NCBI GenBank assembly: GCA_903858115.1
Contig: CAIOHR010000073.1
Span: forward strand, 62,001-126,000
Direction: 5' to 3'
Source: an uncultured Pirellula sp.
GTDB taxonomy: Bacteria; Planctomycetota; Planctomycetia; Pirellulales; Pirellulaceae
Length of the DNA stretch: 64,000 bases
The notes under the pieces are model-generated. The model saw only the letters and a program-made list of their open reading frames with translations, was not told the origin of the DNA and ran no database searches. This document shows positions 1 through 8,599 of this stretch, piece after piece. The stretch's first letter is position 1, and each line of letters starts with the position of its first letter. The position numbers were made by a program, and so were the translations under genes.

Positions 1-769
1 TCACGGCCACTACGATGTTGGAGGAACCACCTGGGTTCATATCCCAAGCTTCGAATAAATCGGAATCGGCGTCGATCAACCCACCCCCTTGACCTGAGTT
101 GTTCAAGTGCCATTGAGAAGCGATGAGCGGATCATTCGGCTGATAGAATTTTTGCCAGTTTTGATAGAAATTTGGCTCAACCCACTCCAGTCTCGGGTCA
201 GCCAGCAGACGATTCGCTTCCTGTAGCGTTTGCAATCCAACGCTGTTTCCAACCTTTAGAACAAACTGGTTGTCCACTCCGAACATGCTCGAGTATGAAA
301 CGAATTGTGGTCGATCCGCAAGTACTTGTTGAATCGTGACATTGGGCTTAAGCGATACGATCACTTCGTCAAGAAGCACCATCTCCGTATTGGTTTTATC
401 CGCTATCAATACCGGTGTAGTATACGATACGCTTTCGAGAGCCTTAATCTGCGAAAGAATGCTAGCATCTATGATGCTAGACGATTCATAAACCTGAACA
501 CCAGGCGTTACCCCGCGCGAATATAGAAGTGCATTGTTGAGCAGACTTGCTACCGATTCATTTTTGAAGCCAACTGCGACTTTCGTCGGATGCACTCGCA
601 ATTGAATGAAATCTTGACCCGCCATATAAAAGATCGGGCTGTCTTCACCTTCCGCCTGAATCGTCGAACTAGAATTCCACGGAAGATCCGCAGCCAACAA
701 TTGACGAAGCTCCAGTCTTTCTATCATCGGGCTTAGACGTGCGGATTTTCTATTGCGATATCTAGTCAT
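1..769 (-). CDS. Subtilisin-like (S8) serine protease, N-terminal part, truncated by window edge
   Basis: Own translation from ATG at 769: MTRYRNRKSARLSPMIERLELRQLLAADLPWNS...DPRLEWVEPNFYQNWQKFYQPNDPLIASQWHLNNSGQGGGLIDADSDLFEAWDMNPGGSSNIVVAV; open to window edge; typical subtilase 'NDPLxxxQWHLNN' entry; absent from ORF track because no stop lies in the window. Confidence 0.85.
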   Translation of the reverse strand, partial: MTRYRNRKSARLSPMIERLELRQLLAADLPWNSSSTIQAEGEDSPIFYMAGQDFIQLRVHPTKVAVGFKNESVASLLNNALLYSRGVTPGVQVYESSSIIDASILSQIKALESVSYTTPVLIADKTNTEMVLLDEVIVSLKPNVTIQQVLADRPQFVSYSSMFGVDNQFVLKVGNSVGLQTLQEANRLLADPRLEWVEPNFYQNWQKFYQPNDPLIASQWHLNNSGQGGGLIDADSDLFEAWDMNPGGSSNIVVAV

Positions 770-1001
770 CAGTCAATTACCTCAGCGCGGATGTGTAGTG
801 TGTTGGACGAAGCTCACGACCGATCAAGACGATTGTGCCAATCCTGACGGTTACAAGCCCCTCCCATATTAAGAAACGGAGAAGTCTGCGTCCCGTGATT
901 TTGAGGAAAATAGTAACTTTTCTCAGGGGAAATCGTTCAGTCGGCAAATGCTAAATCATGAGGTGTCGCGCGAACCGAAAGAAATCTCAGCGTTCCAGGG
1001 A

Positions 1002-3341
1002 TCACTGAGAGAGACTAAAAAGAATCATGTTCACGGCAATCGCAAAAGCGTCCTTACGGACGTATCCCCGGCATTGAAGCGAGTGTTTGGATTCCATGGC
1101 GCAGCTGAGGTCGTTTGGAGAGAAGAGCATGACGATGCGGCCATTCCACTCCAACGCCTCGATTTCCGGAGGTCCGGGGCGCTTGGAGCGGACTAGATCG
1201 CCCGAGGCCAAATTCGGATCTACCAGGACGACACTGCGGATATCAAACTTGTCGAAACCGTTCCCATCATTCGTCATGAACGAATGCCCTGCATCTAGCG
1301 TTCGCCATTTCGCATCTGGAATCGCTTTGAGAAACTCGTCGCGAACCGCATTCGAGAAGTCTTTTGAAGCACAGATCGAATCTCCGATCACAAAACCGCC
1401 ATTCTCAAAGTGCTTTCGTAAACCAGCACGTTCCGATTCACTAAAGACAAACTTGCTACGCCCATGAATGTACAACAATGGAAACTTCTCGATCTCTTCG
1501 CTATTCATTGATAACAACGGTACATCTCGGTCGATCAACGCTCTGGTTTTCTGGCTATAAAAATCGAGCAAATTCACGACTGCCCGCGATGCCTCATCGG
1601 CGCCTCCGGCGTGTTGAATCTTTGGCAACTTTAGTGCCCCTCGTTCAAGCGATTGATAGTTCTTCGGAGCTTGTAACATCTCTACCGCGTCTAGTTTGTT
1701 CTTGAGCTCGCGACCTGTCGCATAAGCTGCGACGTTCACTCCGATCTTGACCGCATTATCAATGTCCGCTTTAATCGCTTCGTTGTTTTTGGAAAGATTG
1801 CCCCACGGTCGTGCCAGTTCCCAACGGCATGACAAACTGATGGGCGAGTAGATCACACTCGTTTTGCAACAAGCGTCGATACCGTATAGCCAAAAGCCCT
1901 CTGGCATTGCATTCGGATCAATCTTTGCCTCGGCCGCCCAAACCACATGCGCCGGTGAGAGTTTGGTAAGGGGCTTTTCAAAGATCTGTTCCATTTCGAC
2001 GCGAAACGACCTGTCGAAAGTATCCCCTTTGCAACCGTCCCCATTGCAGGCCTCCGCAAAGATAAGATTCCCATTCTCAACATACTCCTTGAGCATCTTG
2101 CGTTGCTCAGGGGTCAAGCGAAACTCCTGTGAACCGCTGATGAACAATATGGGTGTTTCTAGCAAGGCTTCCAACGTTGCATCCTTGAGCCGAACCGATT
2201 GCCACGAAAGTTCTCGCTTCCATACTTTCTCGATCTGTCCAGTCAAATTTTGAACCGCTCGGCGATGAATTTGCCAATCTTCTCCATTGCCATGCTGCAA
2301 GTGCCCGATCACCACCTGGCGTTTTCCCTTGCTCAAAAACAAAAGACTCATCGCGGTCGCTAATGTGGGATCTTCCTGGCTCCCACCGCGAATCGCATCC
2401 AATGTTTGGGATGCAACAATGTGGGTGGCACCTTCTCGGTACCAATCGTGCGTGCCGATATATCGCTGGCCGGTCAATCGACCGACACGCTCTAGTGCGT
2501 ACAAGTAGTAGAAACCCCAACTAGCAGAGCCAGGATTGGCCTGGACCGAAAAATTGGCTGCGAGCCAGTTCAAGCCTCGAGACACTCGATCCTCACGATT
2601 CGAATCGACCGAACCGCAGCATCGCAACTGTCCGTTCTGTATTTGAGCGTCCAGATTTTCGAAAGAGTCCATGAGGATAAGCATCGACGCAATTCCAGCA
2701 CATGTCATACTGCCGGTCGTATTTCTGCTTGACTCGCGATATCCCCAGCCTGCTCCATTATGCGCCCCAGCCCAATATCGGTAAGCTTTTTTCAAACACT
2801 CTTCGGGCACAGGAATGCCGAGTTTGCTGGCTTCCCATAGAGCCAATACGGCGAATTGCGCGTTGGATTCGTCTGGTGTTCTGTCGTCTTTGGAGTACCC
2901 CCAACCACCGGACTCCGACTGGGATTCGACAAGCATATCAACATCTTTTCGAATCGTAGCCAAATCTCGGATTGGCTCGGCCATGCACAATACCATGCAA
3001 TGCAATGAAATGTCATACGTTTGCGTAGGCACTGTTCTTCGTATCAAATCGAGAGCCTTTTTGACGCGAACGTCGGACGGTTTCTCACCTGCACTCAACA
3101 ATGCTAACGTCACCAACGCAGTATTTCCGCAACCATATCCTAGATGGCCGTTCCAACCACCTTTGACGGGCCCGTTTTCAGCTTGCTCGGAATACAAGTA
3201 CGCAACACAACGCTTGATGGAAGCGTCCACCTGGGCTGCCGTCACTGCCCTTTGTTGAGCGACGGCATTCCCTCCCTGCGTCACGACAGTCGCGCATAAT
3301 AGGGCTGTCGAAAAAACTCTAGCGATGGTTGAGGCGTACAT
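1002..3341 (-). CDS. DUF4159-type protein with prenyltransferase/squalene-cyclase-like repeats, secreted
   Basis: 779 aa ORF; signal peptide; repeats such as GGWGYS/GAGWGYRESS and C-terminal DUF4159-like segment (LLYIHGRSKFVFSESERAGLRKHFENGGFVIGDSIC). Confidence 0.8.
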   Translation of the reverse strand: MYASTIARVFSTALLCATVVTQGGNAVAQQRAVTAAQVDASIKRCVAYLYSEQAENGPVKGGWNGHLGYGCGNTALVTLALLSAGEKPSDVRVKKALDLIRRTVPTQTYDISLHCMVLCMAEPIRDLATIRKDVDMLVESQSESGGWGYSKDDRTPDESNAQFAVLALWEASKLGIPVPEECLKKAYRYWAGAHNGAGWGYRESSRNTTGSMTCAGIASMLILMDSFENLDAQIQNGQLRCCGSVDSNREDRVSRGLNWLAANFSVQANPGSASWGFYYLYALERVGRLTGQRYIGTHDWYREGATHIVASQTLDAIRGGSQEDPTLATAMSLLFLSKGKRQVVIGHLQHGNGEDWQIHRRAVQNLTGQIEKVWKRELSWQSVRLKDATLEALLETPILFISGSQEFRLTPEQRKMLKEYVENGNLIFAEACNGDGCKGDTFDRSFRVEMEQIFEKPLTKLSPAHVVWAAEAKIDPNAMPEGFWLYGIDACCKTSVIYSPISLSCRWELARPWGNLSKNNEAIKADIDNAVKIGVNVAAYATGRELKNKLDAVEMLQAPKNYQSLERGALKLPKIQHAGGADEASRAVVNLLDFYSQKTRALIDRDVPLLSMNSEEIEKFPLLYIHGRSKFVFSESERAGLRKHFENGGFVIGDSICASKDFSNAVRDEFLKAIPDAKWRTLDAGHSFMTNDGNGFDKFDIRSVVLVDPNLASGDLVRSKRPGPPEIEALEWNGRIVMLFSPNDLSCAMESKHSLQCRGYVRKDAFAIAVNMILFSLSQ

Positions 3342-3353
3342 GGAACGATTCCT

Positions 3354-4928
3354 TTACTTCAAATGGTCGATAAGAAAGGAACTTGTCGACTGGTGCTTTG
3401 TACCTGGATTACCTGGGAATACCAACTCACACGGTACACCGATCTCCTTGCATTTGGCTTGGAATTGGATTCCATAGATCGCCGAATGCGTGGGATCTTT
3501 TTCTTCACCACCAAGGATTGGCTTCGTCTTTTGGTTCGGATACTCCAGAAATATGGGAGGATCGTCATTCGAAACAAGTTCGATCGGTGAGTACTCCTTA
3601 ATCCATGGCAAGACCTTTTGGTAATTCGCCAGCAACAGATCAAACTCTTGGGGACGACTTCGCCCCTTCTCGGCAAATCCAAAAGCATGTCCCCCATAGA
3701 TCGAATTCGAGATCCATTTTCGAAGCTGAAGGGGATCCAGCGAAGTCTGTGCTCCAGTCACTGCAATACAACTCGGTCGAGAGGATTGACGCGCGATAGG
3801 ATCGGCACTCTTGGGGTCTGCCAAATCGTCATGCAATGCCAGCCACAGAGAAGTACACGCACCAGCGGAACTACCGGTTGCACCGATGCGGTTCGGATCG
3901 ATGTTCCATTCTGATGCTTTGGACCGAATCGTTTGCAATGCTCTCGCTGCATCGTGGACGCAGGCTTTCACGGGTGGTTCAACTTTCTGTTCCATCGCTT
4001 GTGCAATAAAACGATAATTGATAGCCGCAACCGAAATACCAGCATCGAGATACGCCTGAAATGACTTGTCACCGTAGCCCGTTTTGTCGCCATTGACCCA
4101 TCCACCACCATGGATCAATACAACCACGGGAGTTGGTTTGTCTGATTTGGCCTTCCAAAAGTCCAATTTCTGGCGAGGTGAGTCCGTGCCATACGCATAA
4201 TCTGCAACCGTTGGCGTTTGCCTTGCTGGGGGCGCTGCTTTCGCAGTTTGCTTATCACGAGAATACAAACGAACGTCATCGAATTGGTTCATGTCATCAA
4301 ACGATCCAATTCCAACGCGTCCTTTTCCAAAAGTCTTGTCGGTCACCGACAAATGCGGTGTCGACATGTCATCAAAATAGACATCGATCGTCCCTGTGCT
4401 ACTTTTGCGAACAACCTTGACCGTGTGCCATTGGTCGTCCCACGGTACGTTCTTCTTGTTGTCCGTTAAGGGACGCCGAGGTTCGCCGTTGACGATCATG
4501 ATCTGCCCACTTGCAGGATCTGGTTTCGCTCCTAGGTGAACATAGTAGAAATGCTCGGCATCTTGATGGCAGAAGAACGCGCAGCAATCGCGATGGTTGC
4601 CCGTGTCTTTCGTACTCTTGACTCGAAACGTTAAAGCGAAATCGCTAACGTCGATATTGCGAAGCAGTGCAATATTGTGCGGGCTTCGAACTTTCGGCGT
4701 ATAGTTGCTGATTCGCTTGTTAAGCCCGAAGGACGCATTGCCATCGTTTGCCTCGAGAACCCACGAAGCATCGTCCGTCGTTTCCCAGTTGCCTCGCCCC
4801 TTTTCAAAATCATCGGAAAATAACAACGGCATCCCGTCGCTGGACTCCTGCGCTCGCGCTGTCGTGAACAAACTCGTGGAGAACGAAGTGACAATCAATA
4901 AAACAATCGCAAGGATCTGAAATTTCAT
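3354..4928 (-). CDS. Secreted alpha/beta hydrolase (esterase/lipase-like) with N-terminal LamG/DUF1080-like domain
   Basis: ORF 3354..5051; start reassigned to MKFQILAIVLL signal peptide; VVLIHGGGWVNGDK and GATGSSAGA motifs. Confidence 0.8.
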   Translation of the reverse strand: MKFQILAIVLLIVTSFSTSLFTTARAQESSDGMPLLFSDDFEKGRGNWETTDDASWVLEANDGNASFGLNKRISNYTPKVRSPHNIALLRNIDVSDFALTFRVKSTKDTGNHRDCCAFFCHQDAEHFYYVHLGAKPDPASGQIMIVNGEPRRPLTDNKKNVPWDDQWHTVKVVRKSSTGTIDVYFDDMSTPHLSVTDKTFGKGRVGIGSFDDMNQFDDVRLYSRDKQTAKAAPPARQTPTVADYAYGTDSPRQKLDFWKAKSDKPTPVVVLIHGGGWVNGDKTGYGDKSFQAYLDAGISVAAINYRFIAQAMEQKVEPPVKACVHDAARALQTIRSKASEWNIDPNRIGATGSSAGACTSLWLALHDDLADPKSADPIARQSSRPSCIAVTGAQTSLDPLQLRKWISNSIYGGHAFGFAEKGRSRPQEFDLLLANYQKVLPWIKEYSPIELVSNDDPPIFLEYPNQKTKPILGGEEKDPTHSAIYGIQFQAKCKEIGVPCELVFPGNPGTKHQSTSSFLIDHLK

Positions 4929-4985
4929 AGTATCGATTGGGATGGGAGGGAGGGAAGGAAACGCTCGCTCGTTTCTGCTCGCGAC

Positions 4986-5090
4986 TTGACACAGCCGACA
5001 AAAGTCAAGGTTTGACTGTTCTTGGGACCATTGCCACGTGCTAGTGAACATTGCAAGGAGTTAGCGACGCCCCGGACAACAGTCCCAGCC
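4986..5090. repeat. Dispersed intergenic repeat, copy A
   Basis: TTGACACAGCCGACAAAA...GCAAGGAGTTAGCGACG...CCCAGCC; diverged second copy at 53056-53161. Confidence 0.6.
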
Positions 5091-5134
5091 AGCTTCGATC
5101 ATTGTCAGCTCTGTGTCATTCTAACCCAAATTGC

Positions 5135-5557
5135 TCACAGGATGATACGGAGCGCCCATTGGATCAATGCCAAAAGAAACGCGCTAACCAGCAAAACTGG
5201 TACGAGAAAACGCAAGCCGCACCATGGCAATCTTCCACGAATCGATGTCGCCAACAATAGGGGGACGCTAACCGCCGTGATCAGGAAAAGAACAAAACCA
5301 CCCGAATTCGCTTGAATCGATGACTGCCAATCTCCGCGAACGGCCAATGCCCAAGAAGTTGTCATTCCACACGAGGGACAAGGAATGTTCAAGAGAAACT
5401 TGAACGTGCAGGGAGGCAGCCCTAACTGTTGGTGTGTCCCAGACCCTCGACCATCCGGCTGAAGCCACAAAGCCACCAACAACCCAAACCCAAGAAGCAA
5501 CGAGCCGATTAAACTCGCAATCCTATGTGGTTTTGATAATTGCTCGATGCTAGACAT
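5135..5557 (-). CDS. DUF2752 family membrane protein
   Basis: 140 aa; PCPSCGMTTSWALAVRGD motif plus hydrophobic segments. Confidence 0.85.
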   Translation of the reverse strand: MSSIEQLSKPHRIASLIGSLLLGFGLLVALWLQPDGRGSGTHQQLGLPPCTFKFLLNIPCPSCGMTTSWALAVRGDWQSSIQANSGGFVLFLITAVSVPLLLATSIRGRLPWCGLRFLVPVLLVSAFLLALIQWALRIIL

Positions 5558-5862
5558 GCTTCATTTCACCGAGGTAAGGATCTTTTCATTTGGATCAGCT
5601 ATGCGGAGATCCAGTGCCGGAGACGTCGGCCGGCGAACGCCACCGGCTGACGATGTGTCGGGCCTCAGCCCTTGCAAAATACGCAACTTCAAAACGCACG
5701 CTTCGGGTTGTGAACACCCCTTGGACAAGCAGAAAATCCGGTTCAATCGTTATTCTCGATTCTACTCGCCCGTAAAAACTTTGTCCCTGGATTGTTAGAA
5801 GAAGTATTACTGTTCGTAAGGAGAATTTGTGAACTACGTTCCCTTTACTAGTCCATTTCGCA

Positions 5863-6414
5863 TTGGGTTCAATTCGTGTTGGATTGTTCGAGGAAATCAC
5901 ACTGGACTTTATTCCAATACGATACGAAGCAACTCGCTCTCACTTATTGTTCACCGACCGTATGCAACTTCTCAAAAACACGCAGCGAGCCAGAGTAACG
6001 CGTTCCTCGAACGGTTCCATTAGCAAATGCTTTTCGGGCCCGAACAAAGAAGAACGATTCGCAAATGAGGTCAAGGTACTCCAGCACCTGAACCAATCCG
6101 GTTGTGATTTTGTCCCCAAGCTTCTTTCCTACGATGAAGAGACGTTGTGCATCGTCACAACCACGGTTGGCGAACACGTACAACATATTTCCGAACGAAA
6201 GCTAGAGTCGGTTTTTCAAGAACTGGAAGCATACGGTGTGATTCACGGCGATCGCGCCTCTCGCAACGTCCTATACCATCACGGGTTGGGCCGTTTTTCT
6301 GTCATCGATTTCGAGTTTGCGGAACTTGTCGAACCTGAATCGGCACTTCGCAAAGAGACTCAGATACTGCAGGAACTCGATGATCTACAAAATAGCCTTG
6401 AGACCGAACTGTAA
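5863..6414 (+). CDS. Small protein-kinase-like fold protein
   Basis: 183 aa; GVIHGDRASRNVLYHHGLGRFSVIDFEFAEL resembles catalytic HGDxxxxN and DFE metal-binding motifs. Confidence 0.65.
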   Translation: MGSIRVGLFEEITLDFIPIRYEATRSHLLFTDRMQLLKNTQRARVTRSSNGSISKCFSGPNKEERFANEVKVLQHLNQSGCDFVPKLLSYDEETLCIVTTTVGEHVQHISERKLESVFQELEAYGVIHGDRASRNVLYHHGLGRFSVIDFEFAELVEPESALRKETQILQELDDLQNSLETEL

Positions 6415-6476
6415 TTTGTTGACGACGGTTTTTTCCCTGTGCAGCAAACCAAACCGTCCTGCACTGCCGCGGAAGG

Positions 6477-7040
6477 CTATCTTCGCGGCTTTCGGTTGCG
6501 ATAAAGTGCAGTTCCTTCGCGAACATCAAACGTAAGCAACAATGCACGGTCGGCGGCGTGATGTTTCATGATGTCGCGAAAGACATGGTGCTCATCTGGC
6601 CACGGATAAGCATAGACGACATCAAAATCCTGAAGATTCATCCCAAGTTCATCGTAGCCATCCGATGCGTCGAAATCGGTACGCAGGCCGTCTTCACCCA
6701 TTTCTGGATCCCAAACGTATCCGTTCGGCACGAAACTACCGGTAGCGAATATCGCATCGGGCGCATAGCGTTTCGCAAGTCGTTCAGCATGCTCTACCAA
6801 CTCCGGTGCGACTTCTAGTCCATAGGCTTCGAATCCAAGTGCACTCGCCATAAGCGTCACTACACCTAGTCCCGAGCCCCACTCGAGAAAAGTCGACGCT
6901 TTCCCCTGCAGTTCTTTGAGACTTTGCAATACCAACGGATAGTCGGCAGGCACGTATGCTTCAAATCCACGGGCTCGCTCCAACTGATCCCAAATCGCAG
7001 ATGCTTCTCCCCAAAGTTCCGAAAAATCTGGTGTTGCCAA
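6477..7040 (-). CDS. Class I SAM-dependent methyltransferase-like protein
   Basis: 187 aa; FLEWGSGLGVVTLMASALGFEAYGLEV motif I. Confidence 0.75.
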   Translation of the reverse strand: MATPDFSELWGEASAIWDQLERARGFEAYVPADYPLVLQSLKELQGKASTFLEWGSGLGVVTLMASALGFEAYGLEVAPELVEHAERLAKRYAPDAIFATGSFVPNGYVWDPEMGEDGLRTDFDASDGYDELGMNLQDFDVVYAYPWPDEHHVFRDIMKHHAADRALLLTFDVREGTALYRNRKPRR

Positions 7041-7096
7041 TCGAAGTACTCATGATCTTTCAGAACTTGGTAAGGAGCCTTGCAGAACGCAGGTTG

Positions 7097-8599
7097 CTAT
7101 TTGCTTAACAATTTTTTCTGAAGGTAACTCAAGAACGGTTTTGCGTCGAGTGGAGCTCCGTTCACGTGCAACATGAGTTCATGAGGCAACAAAGATCGTC
7201 CCTGGGTATGTACGTTAGTCTTCAACCACTCGAGCAATGGACCAAACTCCCCTCGGGCAAACATTGGATCGAGATCACCGAGCTGGCGCGACGCTGTTTC
7301 CATGAGTTGTGCCGCATATAGATTTCCCAACGTATAGGTTGGAAAATAGCCGATGAGCCCTGCCGACCAATGCACGTCTTGCAGCACACCCATCGTATCG
7401 GTTTCTGGTGCGATCCCCAAGTACTCTTGATAGCGTGACCTCCAAAGTTCTGGTAAATCAGAGACCTTGAGGTCCCCATCGATCAGTTCTTTCTCGATCT
7501 CGAATCGGACGAAAATATGGAGATTGTATGTGGCTTCGTCAGCTTCGATCCGGATCAAACTTTGTTCCACTCGATTGAGATCGGCAACGATTTGCTCCAC
7601 CGAGAGCCCAACGAGTGCAGGTAGGTGCATTTGGGCAATGGGCAATAGCCACTTCCAGAACCCTATTGACCTGCCAACCATGTTTTCCCACAACCTCGAC
7701 TGCGACTCATGGACTCCCAAAGATGCGGCGGAACCTGCTGGCAACCCATGCATGTCCACTGGAGTGCCTTGTTCGTAAAGTCCATGTCCCGCTTCGTGAA
7801 GAACACCGTAAAGTCCGCTGCTATAGGAGTCCTCAAAATAGCGAGTTAGGATGCGATGATCATGTGGGCCTAATGTTGTGCAAAACGGATGCTCTGTTTC
7901 GTCCAACCGTCCTCGTTCGAAATCGAATCCGATCTTCTCTGCGACCCATCGAGACAACCTTCGTTGCGATTCGAGTGGAAAGGCCTTTCCTAAGGACAAC
8001 TTCGTGGGTTTGACTTTTTCGCGTGCTATCGAATCGCGAACGATCGGGATAAGATCGCGACGTAGAGCCTCGAAAACGACTCGGATCTGCTCTGAATCCG
8101 CTCCTTCTTCATACTGATCGATCAAGCTATCGTACTTCGTGCGCCCAGGAGTTTGTAGGATAGAAGCCTCTTCACGCCGTAATCGAATGATCTCTTCGAG
8201 GCATGGCTTGAACATGGAAAAATCATTTTTCCTTTTCGCTTCGACCCAAACTTGTTGCCCAATCGAAGTGGCCAACGCAGCCGCCTTGACCAACGATTCG
8301 GGTAGCTTGACGTTATTCTCGTAGTCGCGGAGCAATCCGCGTACGTTCGCTTCCGCAGGACTGCGCGCTGGTTGGTCAGCCAGCCCACGTTGCAATTCGC
8401 GAAGGGACTCTCCGTATGCCGAATCTGTCTGGCGTTGATGAATCAGTCCACTTAGCCAAGTGATCTGCTGGGAGCGAAACTCGCCCGCGCGTTCAGGTAT
8501 GTAGGTATGTTGATCCCATTCTAATAATGCCAACGTCCCAGAGAGAACACTGATCTCTTTCGCATGCTCAAGAACGCTATTCAATAAATCTGTTTTCAT
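7097..8599 (-). CDS. M32 family carboxypeptidase (carboxypeptidase Taq-like)
   Basis: 500 aa; VLHEAGHGLYEQG zinc motif and M32-like architecture; start overlaps stop of upstream gene (TAATG). Confidence 0.93.
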   Translation of the reverse strand: MKTDLLNSVLEHAKEISVLSGTLALLEWDQHTYIPERAGEFRSQQITWLSGLIHQRQTDSAYGESLRELQRGLADQPARSPAEANVRGLLRDYENNVKLPESLVKAAALATSIGQQVWVEAKRKNDFSMFKPCLEEIIRLRREEASILQTPGRTKYDSLIDQYEEGADSEQIRVVFEALRRDLIPIVRDSIAREKVKPTKLSLGKAFPLESQRRLSRWVAEKIGFDFERGRLDETEHPFCTTLGPHDHRILTRYFEDSYSSGLYGVLHEAGHGLYEQGTPVDMHGLPAGSAASLGVHESQSRLWENMVGRSIGFWKWLLPIAQMHLPALVGLSVEQIVADLNRVEQSLIRIEADEATYNLHIFVRFEIEKELIDGDLKVSDLPELWRSRYQEYLGIAPETDTMGVLQDVHWSAGLIGYFPTYTLGNLYAAQLMETASRQLGDLDPMFARGEFGPLLEWLKTNVHTQGRSLLPHELMLHVNGAPLDAKPFLSYLQKKLLSK

